Shown here: positions 35,822 to 43,242 of the stretch, in pieces | How positions within the stretch are numbered: the stretch's first letter is position 1 | Layout: each line of letters starts with the position of its first letter | Source of the DNA: Elusimicrobiota bacterium | Lineage (GTDB): Bacteria > Elusimicrobiota > Elusimicrobia > UBA1565 > UBA9628 | DNA length: 64,000 bases | Reading direction: 5' to 3' | Assembly: GCA_016218575.1 (NCBI GenBank) | Contig: JACRDN010000006.1 | Span: forward strand, 22,279-86,278 | Notes under the pieces: model-generated | Databases searched by the model: none | The model's input: only the letters and a program-made list of their open reading frames with translations | Told to the model about the DNA's origin: nothing | Translations under genes and position numbers: made by a program

Positions 35822-37597
35822 ATGACGGCCAATCCGTATCGCAGCCATTCCTGCGGCGCGCTCGGCGTCTGCGACTTGGGCCAGGAAATCCTCCTGGCCG
35901 GCTGGGTTCATTCCCGCCGGGACCACGGAGGAGTGTACTTTTTTGATATGCGCGACCGCTCGGGCCTGGTGCAGGTGGTGGCGCACCCGGACGAGGCCGA
36001 GGCGTTCCTCGCCGCGGGCAGGCTCGGGGCCGAGCATGTGGTAAGCCTGCGCGGGATCGTCGAGAGAAGGCCCCGGGGCACGGAGAACCCCAAGATGCCC
36101 ACCGGAGAGATCGAGGTGCGCGCTAAGGAGATCCGGGTGCTCAACGCCTCCAAGCCTCTGCCCTTCCCGGTGGACGAGCACGCCTCGGTTTCCGAGGAAA
36201 TCCGGCTCAAGTACCGCTTCCTCGACCTGCGCCGGGCCAAGATGCTGGGAAATCTCACTCTCCGCCACAAGATCGCCATGATCGTGCGTCGCGAGCTCGA
36301 TGCCGAGGGGTTTCTCGAGGTCGAGACTCCCATGCTCACCAAGGCCACGCCGGAGGGAGCCCGGGACTTCCTGGTGCCCGCCAGGCTCAGCCCCGGCAGC
36401 TTCTACGCCCTCCCCCAGTCCCCGCAAATCTTCAAGCAAATCCTCATGGCCTCCGGGGTCGAGCGCTACTTCCAGCTGGCGCGCGCCTTCCGAGACGAGG
36501 ACCTGCGCTCGGACCGCCAGCCAGAACATACCCAGATAGATATAGAGATGTCCTTCGCGACGGAGGAGATCGTTCACTCGACCGTCGAAAGATTTCTGAA
36601 AAGCATCTTCCGGGAAGCCCTGGGAACAGAGCTCGAAACTCCTTTTCCGCGCTTTGAGTACGAGGATATCATGTGCCGCTACGGCTCGGACAAGCCGGAC
36701 CTGCGCTACGGCTTTGAGATCGAAGACGCCACGGCGCTATTCAAGGAAAGCCAATTCAAGGTTTTCGGGGAAGCCGCCCGCGGCGGCGGGGTGGTCCGAG
36801 TCCTCAAGGCCAAGGCCGAGTTTTCCCGCGCCGAGATCGACAAATTCACGGACATGGTCAAGGCCTTGGGCGCCAAGGGCCTGGCCTGGATCAAATGGGA
36901 AGCGGCGGGCCCCAATTCTCCCATCGTTAAGTTCCTGGGGCCCGCGGAAATATCCGGCCTTCGAGAGTTGTGCCGGGCAGAACCCGGAGATTATCTCTTC
37001 TTCGCCGCCGACAAGCCCGAGGTCGCCGCCCCCTGTCTCGGAGCGCTCCGAAAGGAGCTCATCCTCAAGCTCAAGCCCGCTCCCACCCGCCCCTGGAGCT
37101 TTCTCTGGGTGGTGCATTTTCCCCTCCTAGAGTGGGCTCCCGAGGAGAAGCGCTGGACCTTCACCCACAACCCCTTCACGGCCCCCTTGGAAAGCGAGAT
37201 CCCAAAGCTCGACTCCGACCCAGGCCACATCGCCTCCCATCAGTACGACCTCGTCTTAAACGGCGTCGAGCTTGCCTCCGGTTCCATCCGCAACCACCGG
37301 GCCGAGCTCCAGCGCAAAATCCTCTCCCTCATGGGGTTTTCCCCGGAGGAGCAGGAGGAGCAGTTCGGCCTCCTCCTCAACGCCCTCGAGTACGGGGCCC
37401 CGCCCCACGGCGGGATCGCGCTTGGCTTTGACCGCCTGGTCGCCATCCTGCGGGGAGAGGACTCCATCCGAGAGGTCATTGCATTCCCCAAGACCCAGAA
37501 GGGCGCCTGCCCCTTAAGCGAGGCCCCGTCCCCCGTCGACCCCAAGCAGCTCAAGGAGCTGCACATCAAGCTCGATCTCCCGGCTCGGCTTCCCTAA
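35822..37597 (+). CDS. aspS: aspartyl-tRNA synthetase
   Basis: 591 aa bacterial-type class II enzyme. N-terminal OB anticodon domain (LAGWVHSRRDHGGVYFFDMRDRSGLVQVV), motif 2 (YFQLARAFRDEDLRSDRQPEHTQIDIEMSF), the bacterial GAD insertion (about residues 300-410), and motif 3 (GIALGFDRLVAIL) with AFPKTQKG. I cannot tell from sequence alone whether it is discriminating or also charges tRNA-Asn. The ATG at 35822 is chosen over an extension reaching into the crp-like gene. Confidence 0.95.
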   Translation: MTANPYRSHSCGALGVCDLGQEILLAGWVHSRRDHGGVYFFDMRDRSGLVQVVAHPDEAEAFLAAGRLGAEHVVSLRGIVERRPRGTENPKMPTGEIEVRAKEIRVLNASKPLPFPVDEHASVSEEIRLKYRFLDLRRAKMLGNLTLRHKIAMIVRRELDAEGFLEVETPMLTKATPEGARDFLVPARLSPGSFYALPQSPQIFKQILMASGVERYFQLARAFRDEDLRSDRQPEHTQIDIEMSFATEEIVHSTVERFLKSIFREALGTELETPFPRFEYEDIMCRYGSDKPDLRYGFEIEDATALFKESQFKVFGEAARGGGVVRVLKAKAEFSRAEIDKFTDMVKALGAKGLAWIKWEAAGPNSPIVKFLGPAEISGLRELCRAEPGDYLFFAADKPEVAAPCLGALRKELILKLKPAPTRPWSFLWVVHFPLLEWAPEEKRWTFTHNPFTAPLESEIPKLDSDPGHIASHQYDLVLNGVELASGSIRNHRAELQRKILSLMGFSPEEQEEQFGLLLNALEYGAPPHGGIALGFDRLVAILRGEDSIREVIAFPKTQKGACPLSEAPSPVDPKQLKELHIKLDLPARLP

Positions 37598-37612
37598 TCC
37601 CAGCCGTTTGCT

Positions 37613-37668
37613 CGTAGGCCCTACGACCCACGTTGGGATGGGCCTATAGGCCCTCGCGCGATCGCGGT
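37613..37668. repeat. cluster of short palindromes after aspS
   Basis: Within the 99-bp gap there are consecutive self-complementary stretches: TCGTAGGcCCTACGA (37615-37629), GGGCCTATAGGCCC (37640-37653) and a CGCGATCGCG core near 37657-37666. No T-run follows. Possible roles are an mRNA 3' end structure or a protein-binding site; nothing decisive is seen. Confidence 0.4.
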
Positions 37669-37684
37669 TTCCCGGCTATTTTCA

Positions 37685-37690
37685 TAGAAT
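37685..37690 (+). promoter_or_regulatory. -10 box before the 37697 gene
   Basis: TAGAAT lies exactly six bases before the ATG at 37697, the same geometry as rpsO and rpmH. A competing reading is the second ATG at 37709, which has GGGAGGA just upstream. Confidence 0.45.
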
Positions 37691-37696
37691 CTGATT

Positions 37697-38347
37697 ATGG
37701 GAGGAAGAATGAACAAGATAATGGCCGGAATTATGGCTCTTCTGCTTTGCAGCACCTTGAGCCCGGCTTGGGCGGACGGCCGGGACGGCAACGGCTCGGA
37801 CGCTAGAACAGGCGGCTATCGCAGCCCGAGAAATAGCGATTCTGCCCTTAACCAGGAACCGCAATCTGAACCGACGCCGGAACAGAAAGATGAGAATAAC
37901 CAAATCCTGCGTCTGGCCGCGGCCATGAAAATAGCTCTCGAAACCAATATTGATAAATATCCGGAAGTAAGAGACGCGACATTAAAAATGGCAAAAATGC
38001 GGTCGCTCCAGGTGGATTTCGGCAGTACATACATTGCCTTCCATGGTAAAATCCACATGGGAACGTACTCGGACCCGTACCTCTCGGTTGAGTGGGAACC
38101 ATTTGAAGCGAAGGGTTTCCGCTACGTAAAAAGCGAAAACAAAGTGGTCGATGTCCCACTATGGCGCAAGCTCACGCATATCATCGCGGACAAGCACGCG
38201 CTCTTGCAACGTGCCACCTTGGAGAGTTTGTCCGACAAACGAGCCAACCGCGCCCTCAATATAGCTCTGAAATATATCCTGGCCGAATCGCGCAACAAAA
38301 AAGTGAACGCCACGGTTAAAAAAATTAATGATGAACTCACCTTCTGA
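37697..38347 (+). CDS. exported protein of unknown function with atypical base composition
   Basis: 216 aa (212 if the ATG at 37709 is used). A signal peptide with hydrophobic core IMAGIMALLLCSTLSPAWA is cleaved near AWA-D. A Ser/Gln/Asn-rich linker and a mixed alpha/beta domain follow (YPEVRDATLKMAKMRSLQVDFGSTYIAF, then HMGTYSDPYLSVEWEPFEAKGFRYV). I do not recognise it. In the stretch 37921-38040, 51 of 120 bases are G or C, against 40 of 60 in a comparable stretch of aspS, so it may be a recent acquisition. It sits next to a tRNA gene with a duplicated tail. Confidence 0.6.
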   Translation: MGGRMNKIMAGIMALLLCSTLSPAWADGRDGNGSDARTGGYRSPRNSDSALNQEPQSEPTPEQKDENNQILRLAAAMKIALETNIDKYPEVRDATLKMAKMRSLQVDFGSTYIAFHGKIHMGTYSDPYLSVEWEPFEAKGFRYVKSENKVVDVPLWRKLTHIIADKHALLQRATLESLSDKRANRALNIALKYILAESRNKKVNATVKKINDELTF

Positions 38348-38440
38348 ATATGTTTGGTAATCGCATGACCGATCGGACCTGGGCGAGAGAGCATCCCAAG
38401 CACGCCCAAAAATGTTAAAATTACTCGCCTTCCGATTTTC

Positions 38441-38513
38441 GGGCGTGTAGCTCAGCTGGGAGAGCGCCTCGTTCGCAACGAGGAGGTCAGCGGTTCGATC
38501 CCGCTCACGTCCA
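38441..38513 (+). tRNA. tRNA-Ala (anticodon CGC)
   Basis: The 73-nt cloverleaf reads clearly. The acceptor stem GGGCGTG pairs with CACGTCC and contains the G3:U70 wobble pair that is the universal alanine identity element. The anticodon stem CCTCG/CGAGG encloses the loop TTCGCAA, giving anticodon CGC for GCG codons. The T arm is AGCGG-TTCGATC-CCGCT, and the discriminator is A. CCA is not encoded. A possible -10 (TAAAAT, 38416-38421) lies upstream. Confidence 0.95.
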
Positions 38514-38549
38514 TAGTTTTAACGCGGACCGCTGACCGGCTATAAAGAA

Positions 38550-38592
38550 AAGGGCCAGTGCCCATCGCGTGTCCGCAGGACGCACTGGCCCT
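38550..38592. repeat. perfect 11-bp-stem hairpin between tRNA-Ala and its duplicated tail
   Basis: AGGGCCAGTGC (38551-38561) pairs perfectly with GCACTGGCCCT (38582-38592). An inner GTCC/GGAC pairing around 38571-38579 extends the structure. It ends directly at the base before the duplicated tRNA tail. Confidence 0.6.
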
Positions 38593-38616
38593 GCGGTTCG
38601 ATCCCGCTCACGTCCA
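38593..38616 (+). repeat. 24-bp duplication of the tRNA-Ala 3' end
   Basis: Bases 38593-38616 repeat 38490-38513 without mismatch: the whole T arm and the 3' acceptor strand through the discriminator base. Such tails are the usual att-site footprint of tRNA-targeting integrative elements. The 103-bp interval is too short to carry an integrase and contains only a hairpin. Confidence 0.75.
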
Positions 38617-38631
38617 ACTTCACGCCCACCA

Positions 38632-39612
38632 CTACTGTCCACCGCCGTAGCCGCGCTTCAGGCGCTCCCTGAGGGCACGCAAGCCCCTTTTGAAGGACTG
38701 CTTGGCCTTGATGTGCTCCTCATGGGTAGCAGAGAAGACATGCCCCCCGGTGTTGTCGGCCACGAAGTAGACGGCGTCGGTCTCGGCGGGCCGCATGGCG
38801 GCCTTGAAAGAGTCGAGACCCGGGCTGCAGATGGGGCCGGGGGGCAAGCCGTAATGCATGTAGGTGTTGTAGGGCGACGGTGTGCGCAAGTCCTCCGTGG
38901 TGAGACCCTTCTTCCAATGCCTCAAGGCGTACTGAACGGTGGGGTCGGCCTCTAGCCTCATGCGCCTCTGCATGCGGTTCAAGTACACCGCCGCGATCAT
39001 GGGCTTTTCCCGGGGCAGCACCGCCTCTCGCTCGACGATGGAGGCCAAGGTGACGAGCTGGTGGAGATTAAGCGCGGGCTTCGGCTCCGCGGCCTCGAAA
39101 TGCCTCAAGATCTGGCTCTTGAACTCCTGGTGCATCCTTTGCGCCGCGGCGGCCGCGGCGGTCCCGGGCTCGAAGGAGTAGGTGGCCGGGAATAGGTAGC
39201 CTTCCAGGCGGTGGACTTGGGCTTCCTTCAAAAAGGCCTGAGCCGGGCAAACCCCTTCCGCCTCAAGCCGCTCGGCGATCTGCCGCGCCGAGAAGCCCTC
39301 TGGAATGACGACCTTGAGCTCCTTGCGGGCCGCTCCCGACGCCAGAATCCGCAAGACTTTCGTTGCCGGCATGCTGCGCCTGAGCTCATAGGTCCCTGGC
39401 TTGAGCCTGCGGTCGGTCTTGGTGAGGGCCGCCGCGAGCTTGAATAGGCGCGCCGATCTGAGGACCCCTTTCTCCTTCAAAAGCTGGGCGGTTTGCCAGG
39501 CGGAAAGCCCGGGGGGAACGGTGACCTCGACCGGGCCGCCGGGCGAGGGATAAAGCAGCCATGCCCCGAAAACCAGGAGGCCGAGAAGGGCCGCCGCGAT
39601 TAGTTTGCGCAC
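38632..39612 (-). CDS. mltG: endolytic murein transglycosylase MltG
   Basis: 326 aa, GTG start. N-terminal membrane helix (LIAAALLGLLVFGAWLLY), a LysM-like region, then the YceG catalytic domain. The catalytic Glu lies in LASIVEREAVLPREKPMIAAVYLNRM, followed by LEADPTVQYAL, SPYNTYMHYGLPPGPICSPG and YFVADNTGGHVFSATHEEH. It cuts nascent glycan strands and ends their growth. It overlaps the mutase gene by 13 bases and is last in the long minus-strand operon. Confidence 0.95.
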   Translation of the reverse strand: MRKLIAAALLGLLVFGAWLLYPSPGGPVEVTVPPGLSAWQTAQLLKEKGVLRSARLFKLAAALTKTDRRLKPGTYELRRSMPATKVLRILASGAARKELKVVIPEGFSARQIAERLEAEGVCPAQAFLKEAQVHRLEGYLFPATYSFEPGTAAAAAAQRMHQEFKSQILRHFEAAEPKPALNLHQLVTLASIVEREAVLPREKPMIAAVYLNRMQRRMRLEADPTVQYALRHWKKGLTTEDLRTPSPYNTYMHYGLPPGPICSPGLDSFKAAMRPAETDAVYFVADNTGGHVFSATHEEHIKAKQSFKRGLRALRERLKRGYGGGQ

Positions 39613-41198
39613 TGATACTCGCCGAATATTTCCTTGAGGCTCTGTGTGACCTCGCCCACGGTGGCGTAGACCTCGACCGCCTCCAGGATGGCGGGCATGA
39701 GGTTCTCCCGGGATCTGGCCGTTTCCCTGACGGCCTTGAGGGCGGCCGAGACCTTCGCGTTGTCTCGCCCGCGGCGCAGGCGCTTCAAAGCCCTGACCTG
39801 CCCCGACTCGACGGAGCTTGCGATCTTCAAAATAGGCGGGATCCGCCCCTCTGTCGCATGCAGGTTGACCCCGACGATGCGCCGCCGGCCGGCGTCCAGC
39901 TCAAGCTCGTGGCGGTAGGCGGTCTCAGCGATCTCCTTGTGAAAAAACCCCTTTTCGAGAGCCGGAACCACGCCGCCCAGCTCCCGGATGCGGCTCATGA
40001 GTTCCAGGGCCTGGTCCTGCACCTGGCGCGTGAGGGCTTCCAGATAATAGGAGCCCCCGAACGGGTCGGGAGTATCGGTGAGGCCGGTCTCCAGGGCCAG
40101 GATCTGCTGGGTGCGCAAAGCCGTCATCACGGCCTGGTCGCTGGGCAAGGCCAGGGCCTCGTCGTAGGAGTTGGTGTGGAGGCTTTGCGTGCCCCCCAGA
40201 ACCCCGGCCAAAGCTTGGTAGGCCACGCGGACGATATTGTTCAAGGGCTGCTGGGCCGTCAGGCTCACCCCGGCCGTTTGGCAGTGCATGGGCATCATCC
40301 ACGAAATTTCCCTCTTGGCCCCGAACTCCTCCTTCATGATTTTGGCCCAGATGCCGCGCGCCGCCCGAAGCTTGGCGATCTCCTCGAAGAAGCAGTTGTG
40401 CACGTCGAAGAAGAAGGAGAGCTGAGAAGCGAAATCGTCGATGTTCAGGCCCCGTTTCACCAGGCGCAGGACGTAATCGCGGCCGTCGGCCAAGGTGAAG
40501 GCCAACTCCTGGACCGCGTCGGCTCCGGCCTCGCGTATGTGGTAGCCGGAGATGGAGATGGGGTAGAAGCGGGGCACCTCGCGCACGCAGTATTCTATGG
40601 CGTCGAGCACCAGGCGCATCGAGGGCTCGGGGGGATAAAGGTACTCGTTCTGCGCGATGTATTCCTTCAAGATGTCGTTCTGGAGTGTGCCGCGCAGGCG
40701 CTTGAAGGGCACGCCCTGCTTGCGGGCCACGGCCAAGTACATGGCCAGCAGCACCGGAGCCGGCAGATTGATGGTCATCGAGGTGGAGACCTTGGCAAGG
40801 TCTATGCCGGAGAACAGAACCTCGAAGTCCGCGAGGCTGTCCACGGCCACGCCTTCCCGGCCGACCTCGCCCAAGGAACGCGGGTCGTCGGAGTCCAGCC
40901 CCATCAAGGTCGGCAGGTCGAAGGCCGTGGAAAGCCCCGTCTCCCCGTGGGAAAGCAGGTACTTGAATCTCTCGTTGGTATCCTTCGCGGTCTTATGGCC
41001 CGCGAATTGGCGCATGGTCCAGGGGTGCAGGCGGTAGCCGCTACCCTTGAGGCCGCGAACGAAGGGGTACTGGCCGGGCCTGCCGACTTCTCCTAGGTAG
41101 TCTTGTCCCGCCAAGTCCTCCGGCCCGTACTCGAGCTTGACGGCAATTCCGGAAAGGGTCGCGGGCAAGATCTCTCCTTTCAGCACTTCCACGCTCAT
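39600..41198 (-). CDS. B12-dependent acyl-CoA mutase large subunit, isobutyryl-CoA mutase-like
   Basis: 532 aa, catalytic TIM-barrel subunit without a cobalamin-binding domain; the partner small subunit is not in the window. The active-site block TMRQFAGHKTAKDTNERF and GLSTAFDLPTLMGLDSD is present, with GTLQNDILKEYIAQNEYLYPPEPSMRL. Two substrate-specificity positions differ from methylmalonyl-CoA mutase: Phe replaces Tyr (RQFAG) and Gln replaces Arg (YIAQNEY). That pair is known from isobutyryl-CoA mutases. The ATG at 41198 has a strong SD (GGAGGAGGAC). It overlaps the FecR-like gene by four bases. Confidence 0.85.
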   Translation of the reverse strand: MSVEVLKGEILPATLSGIAVKLEYGPEDLAGQDYLGEVGRPGQYPFVRGLKGSGYRLHPWTMRQFAGHKTAKDTNERFKYLLSHGETGLSTAFDLPTLMGLDSDDPRSLGEVGREGVAVDSLADFEVLFSGIDLAKVSTSMTINLPAPVLLAMYLAVARKQGVPFKRLRGTLQNDILKEYIAQNEYLYPPEPSMRLVLDAIEYCVREVPRFYPISISGYHIREAGADAVQELAFTLADGRDYVLRLVKRGLNIDDFASQLSFFFDVHNCFFEEIAKLRAARGIWAKIMKEEFGAKREISWMMPMHCQTAGVSLTAQQPLNNIVRVAYQALAGVLGGTQSLHTNSYDEALALPSDQAVMTALRTQQILALETGLTDTPDPFGGSYYLEALTRQVQDQALELMSRIRELGGVVPALEKGFFHKEIAETAYRHELELDAGRRRIVGVNLHATEGRIPPILKIASSVESGQVRALKRLRRGRDNAKVSAALKAVRETARSRENLMPAILEAVEVYATVGEVTQSLKEIFGEYQCAN

Positions 41199-42022
41199 GG
41201 CGTCCTCCTCCGGCGCCGGATCTCCTCGCGCCGGCGTTCCATGCGCTCCTGGTCCGGCCTGGGCCTCTTCTGCGCGGGTCCGCGCCGGTCGCGCAAGCGC
41301 TGCCTTTGCAGCCGATCCTCCTTCCTGCGGCGCATCTCCTCGAAGGCGCGCCGGCGCAGGGCCCGCCTTTGGGCGGGAGGCAGGGCCTTCCACTCCTTGG
41401 CCATGCGGCGAAGGCGCTTGGGAATGGCTCTCATGAACGCGCGCTGGCGGGCAAGCCTTCTCAGAACGTAGGGCTGAAGCGGGGGCTTCCCCTCGGAGAT
41501 AGAGGTCTCCTGGTTGGCTTGAAGCGTCTCCATAGCACCCGAACCGCCGCTCACCTCGACGCGCCCCTCGTCGAACACTCCCACCAGCGTCTCCTTCTCC
41601 TCGGCCGAGAACTCGACGCCGAATTCGGTTCCGCGGACCGCAGCCACGGCCGTGGGGGTGCGCACCCTCAGGCTCTGCCCAGGCAGAAGCGGCTCAAGCT
41701 TGGCAAGCAGGCTCCCGAGCCCGAGCTCGATGAGCGCGCCTCCCGGCTGGGGGGAGCTCAAAACGATTTCGGAGCCGGATTTGAGCGCGATCAGGGATTT
41801 GCCGCCGATGCCTATCTCCGCGCTGCCGTTCGGACCCGCGCTCACGCGGTCGCCGGCCTCTAGAGGAAGGCCGGCCTGGGCCGCAGCGCCCCCTGGCTCC
41901 TCCTGGGTGTAGACCGTGACCGAGCCTTGGACGTCCATGAGGCGGAAGTCCCAGCCTTCCCCGGCCGTCGCGGGCCGCGCCAAGCTCGATGCCATGATCA
42001 ACCCGAGCCAGGCCCGCTTCAT
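41195..42022 (-). CDS. exported FecR-domain protein with basic C-terminal tail
   Basis: 275 aa. Signal peptide MKRAWLGLIMASSLARPATA. A FecR-type beta domain (about residues 25-170) contains LEAGDRVSAGPNGSAEIGI, LRVRTPTAVAAVRGTEFGVEF and VGVFDEGRVEVSGGSG, the pattern seen in FecR and related periplasmic sensors. The last 90 residues are extremely rich in Arg and Lys (RRALRRRAFEEMRRRKEDRLQ) and may bind nucleic acid, anionic lipid or peptidoglycan. There is no sigma factor nearby. It is in an operon with tyrS and the mutase. Confidence 0.75.
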   Translation of the reverse strand: MKRAWLGLIMASSLARPATAGEGWDFRLMDVQGSVTVYTQEEPGGAAAQAGLPLEAGDRVSAGPNGSAEIGIGGKSLIALKSGSEIVLSSPQPGGALIELGLGSLLAKLEPLLPGQSLRVRTPTAVAAVRGTEFGVEFSAEEKETLVGVFDEGRVEVSGGSGAMETLQANQETSISEGKPPLQPYVLRRLARQRAFMRAIPKRLRRMAKEWKALPPAQRRALRRRAFEEMRRRKEDRLQRQRLRDRRGPAQKRPRPDQERMERRREEIRRRRRTP

Positions 42023-43173
42023 GTCAACGTAACCCTCACGAATTGGTGCTTGCCCACCTGCAGGATGAAGCAAGCCGGAGAGTTCACCGGCTCGTCGGTC
42101 TGCCTCTTGCCGCCATTGATCTTCACCCCGCCCTGGACGATCAGGCGCCGGGCCTCGTTGCGGGACTTGGTCCCGCCCGAGCGCAGTATCAATTCGCTCA
42201 AGGAGAGCCCCGCCGGCAAGCTCAGCTCTTTGACGGCATCGGTGGGGATTTCCCGCCTGGAGAACGTCGCCTCGAAGAATTCCCTCTCCCGCCTGCCGGC
42301 CTCGGGACCGTGGAACCTGGCCGTAAGCGCCTCGGCCAGACCTTTCTTGGCCTCCATGGGATGGCGCTTCCTGACGCTCTCGACGTCTTCGTTGGTCAGG
42401 AGCTCGTAGTAAGAAATCATCAGCTCGTCGGATATCTTCATGAGCTTGCCGAACATATCCCGGGGGGGATCATTCAATGAGATCGCGTTGCCGTAGGACT
42501 TGGACATTTTCTTGACGCCGTCCAAGCCCACCAGCAGGGGAAGGGTCATCGCCACCTGCGGCTCCTGGCCCTCGTCGCCCTGCATGCGCCGCCCCATGAG
42601 GAGATTGGTCAGCTGGTCGTTGCCCCCAAGCTCCACGTCGGCGCGAACCGCAATTGAGTCGTAGCCTTGGAAAATGGGATACAAGGTCTCCAGCATGGTC
42701 AAGGGCGAGTTGGCCCTCAGGCGTTCCTTGAAATCCTCCCGGGCCAGTATCTGCTGGACCGTGTGTCGCTTCAGGACCTCCAAAAGCCGGCCCTGCACGA
42801 AGGGCTTGAGCCAAGCCGCGTTGAAGTGGATCTCGGTCCTCCTGGAGTCCAGGATCTTGAAAGCCTGCTCCTGGTAAGTCGCGGCGTTGGCGGCAATTCG
42901 CTCCGGGCTCAAAGTCGGCCGGGTGGAGTCGCGGCCGGAGGGATCGCCGATGAGGGCGGTAAAGTCTCCTATGATGAGGACGGCGACGTGGCCTAAATCC
43001 TGGAAGGCGCGAAGCTTCATGAGCACCACGCTGTGGCCCAAATGCAGATCGGCGGAGGTCGGGTCCACGCCCAGCTTGACGCGCAGGGGCCTTCCCAGGG
43101 AAAGCTTGCGATCGAGCTCCTCCTCGCTCGCCAGAGAAACGCAGCCGCGCTTGAGATGAACTGCCGGATCCAT
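42019..43173 (-). CDS. tyrS: tyrosyl-tRNA synthetase
   Basis: 384 aa class I enzyme of the longer (TyrZ-like) bacterial branch. The HIGH-type motif is HLGHSVV near residues 43-49, in LGVDPTSADLHLGHSVVL. GGNDQLTNLLMGR binds the substrate. KMSKS is present as VKKMSKSYGN. An S4 RNA-binding domain is at the C-terminus (SRNEARRLIVQGGVKINGGK). The ATG at 43173 gives the best N-terminus; an ATG 11 codons upstream is possible. Confidence 0.94.
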   Translation of the reverse strand: MDPAVHLKRGCVSLASEEELDRKLSLGRPLRVKLGVDPTSADLHLGHSVVLMKLRAFQDLGHVAVLIIGDFTALIGDPSGRDSTRPTLSPERIAANAATYQEQAFKILDSRRTEIHFNAAWLKPFVQGRLLEVLKRHTVQQILAREDFKERLRANSPLTMLETLYPIFQGYDSIAVRADVELGGNDQLTNLLMGRRMQGDEGQEPQVAMTLPLLVGLDGVKKMSKSYGNAISLNDPPRDMFGKLMKISDELMISYYELLTNEDVESVRKRHPMEAKKGLAEALTARFHGPEAGRREREFFEATFSRREIPTDAVKELSLPAGLSLSELILRSGGTKSRNEARRLIVQGGVKINGGKRQTDEPVNSPACFILQVGKHQFVRVTLT

Positions 43174-43242
43174 GGTTGCCTTACCTGCTCCGCATGGAGC
43201 AACCATTTCCTGCGCTATGCTCGGTCATGGAGGGGATTCTAC

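Noticed and set aside
38593..38616. A second tRNA gene after tRNA-Ala
   Set aside because: Only the T arm and 3' acceptor strand are present; no 5' half or anticodon arm precedes it.
39561..41096. 511-aa open frame on the plus strand opposite the mutase
   Set aside because: Antisense shadow of a high-GC gene; the mutase on the minus strand has full family motifs and an SD.
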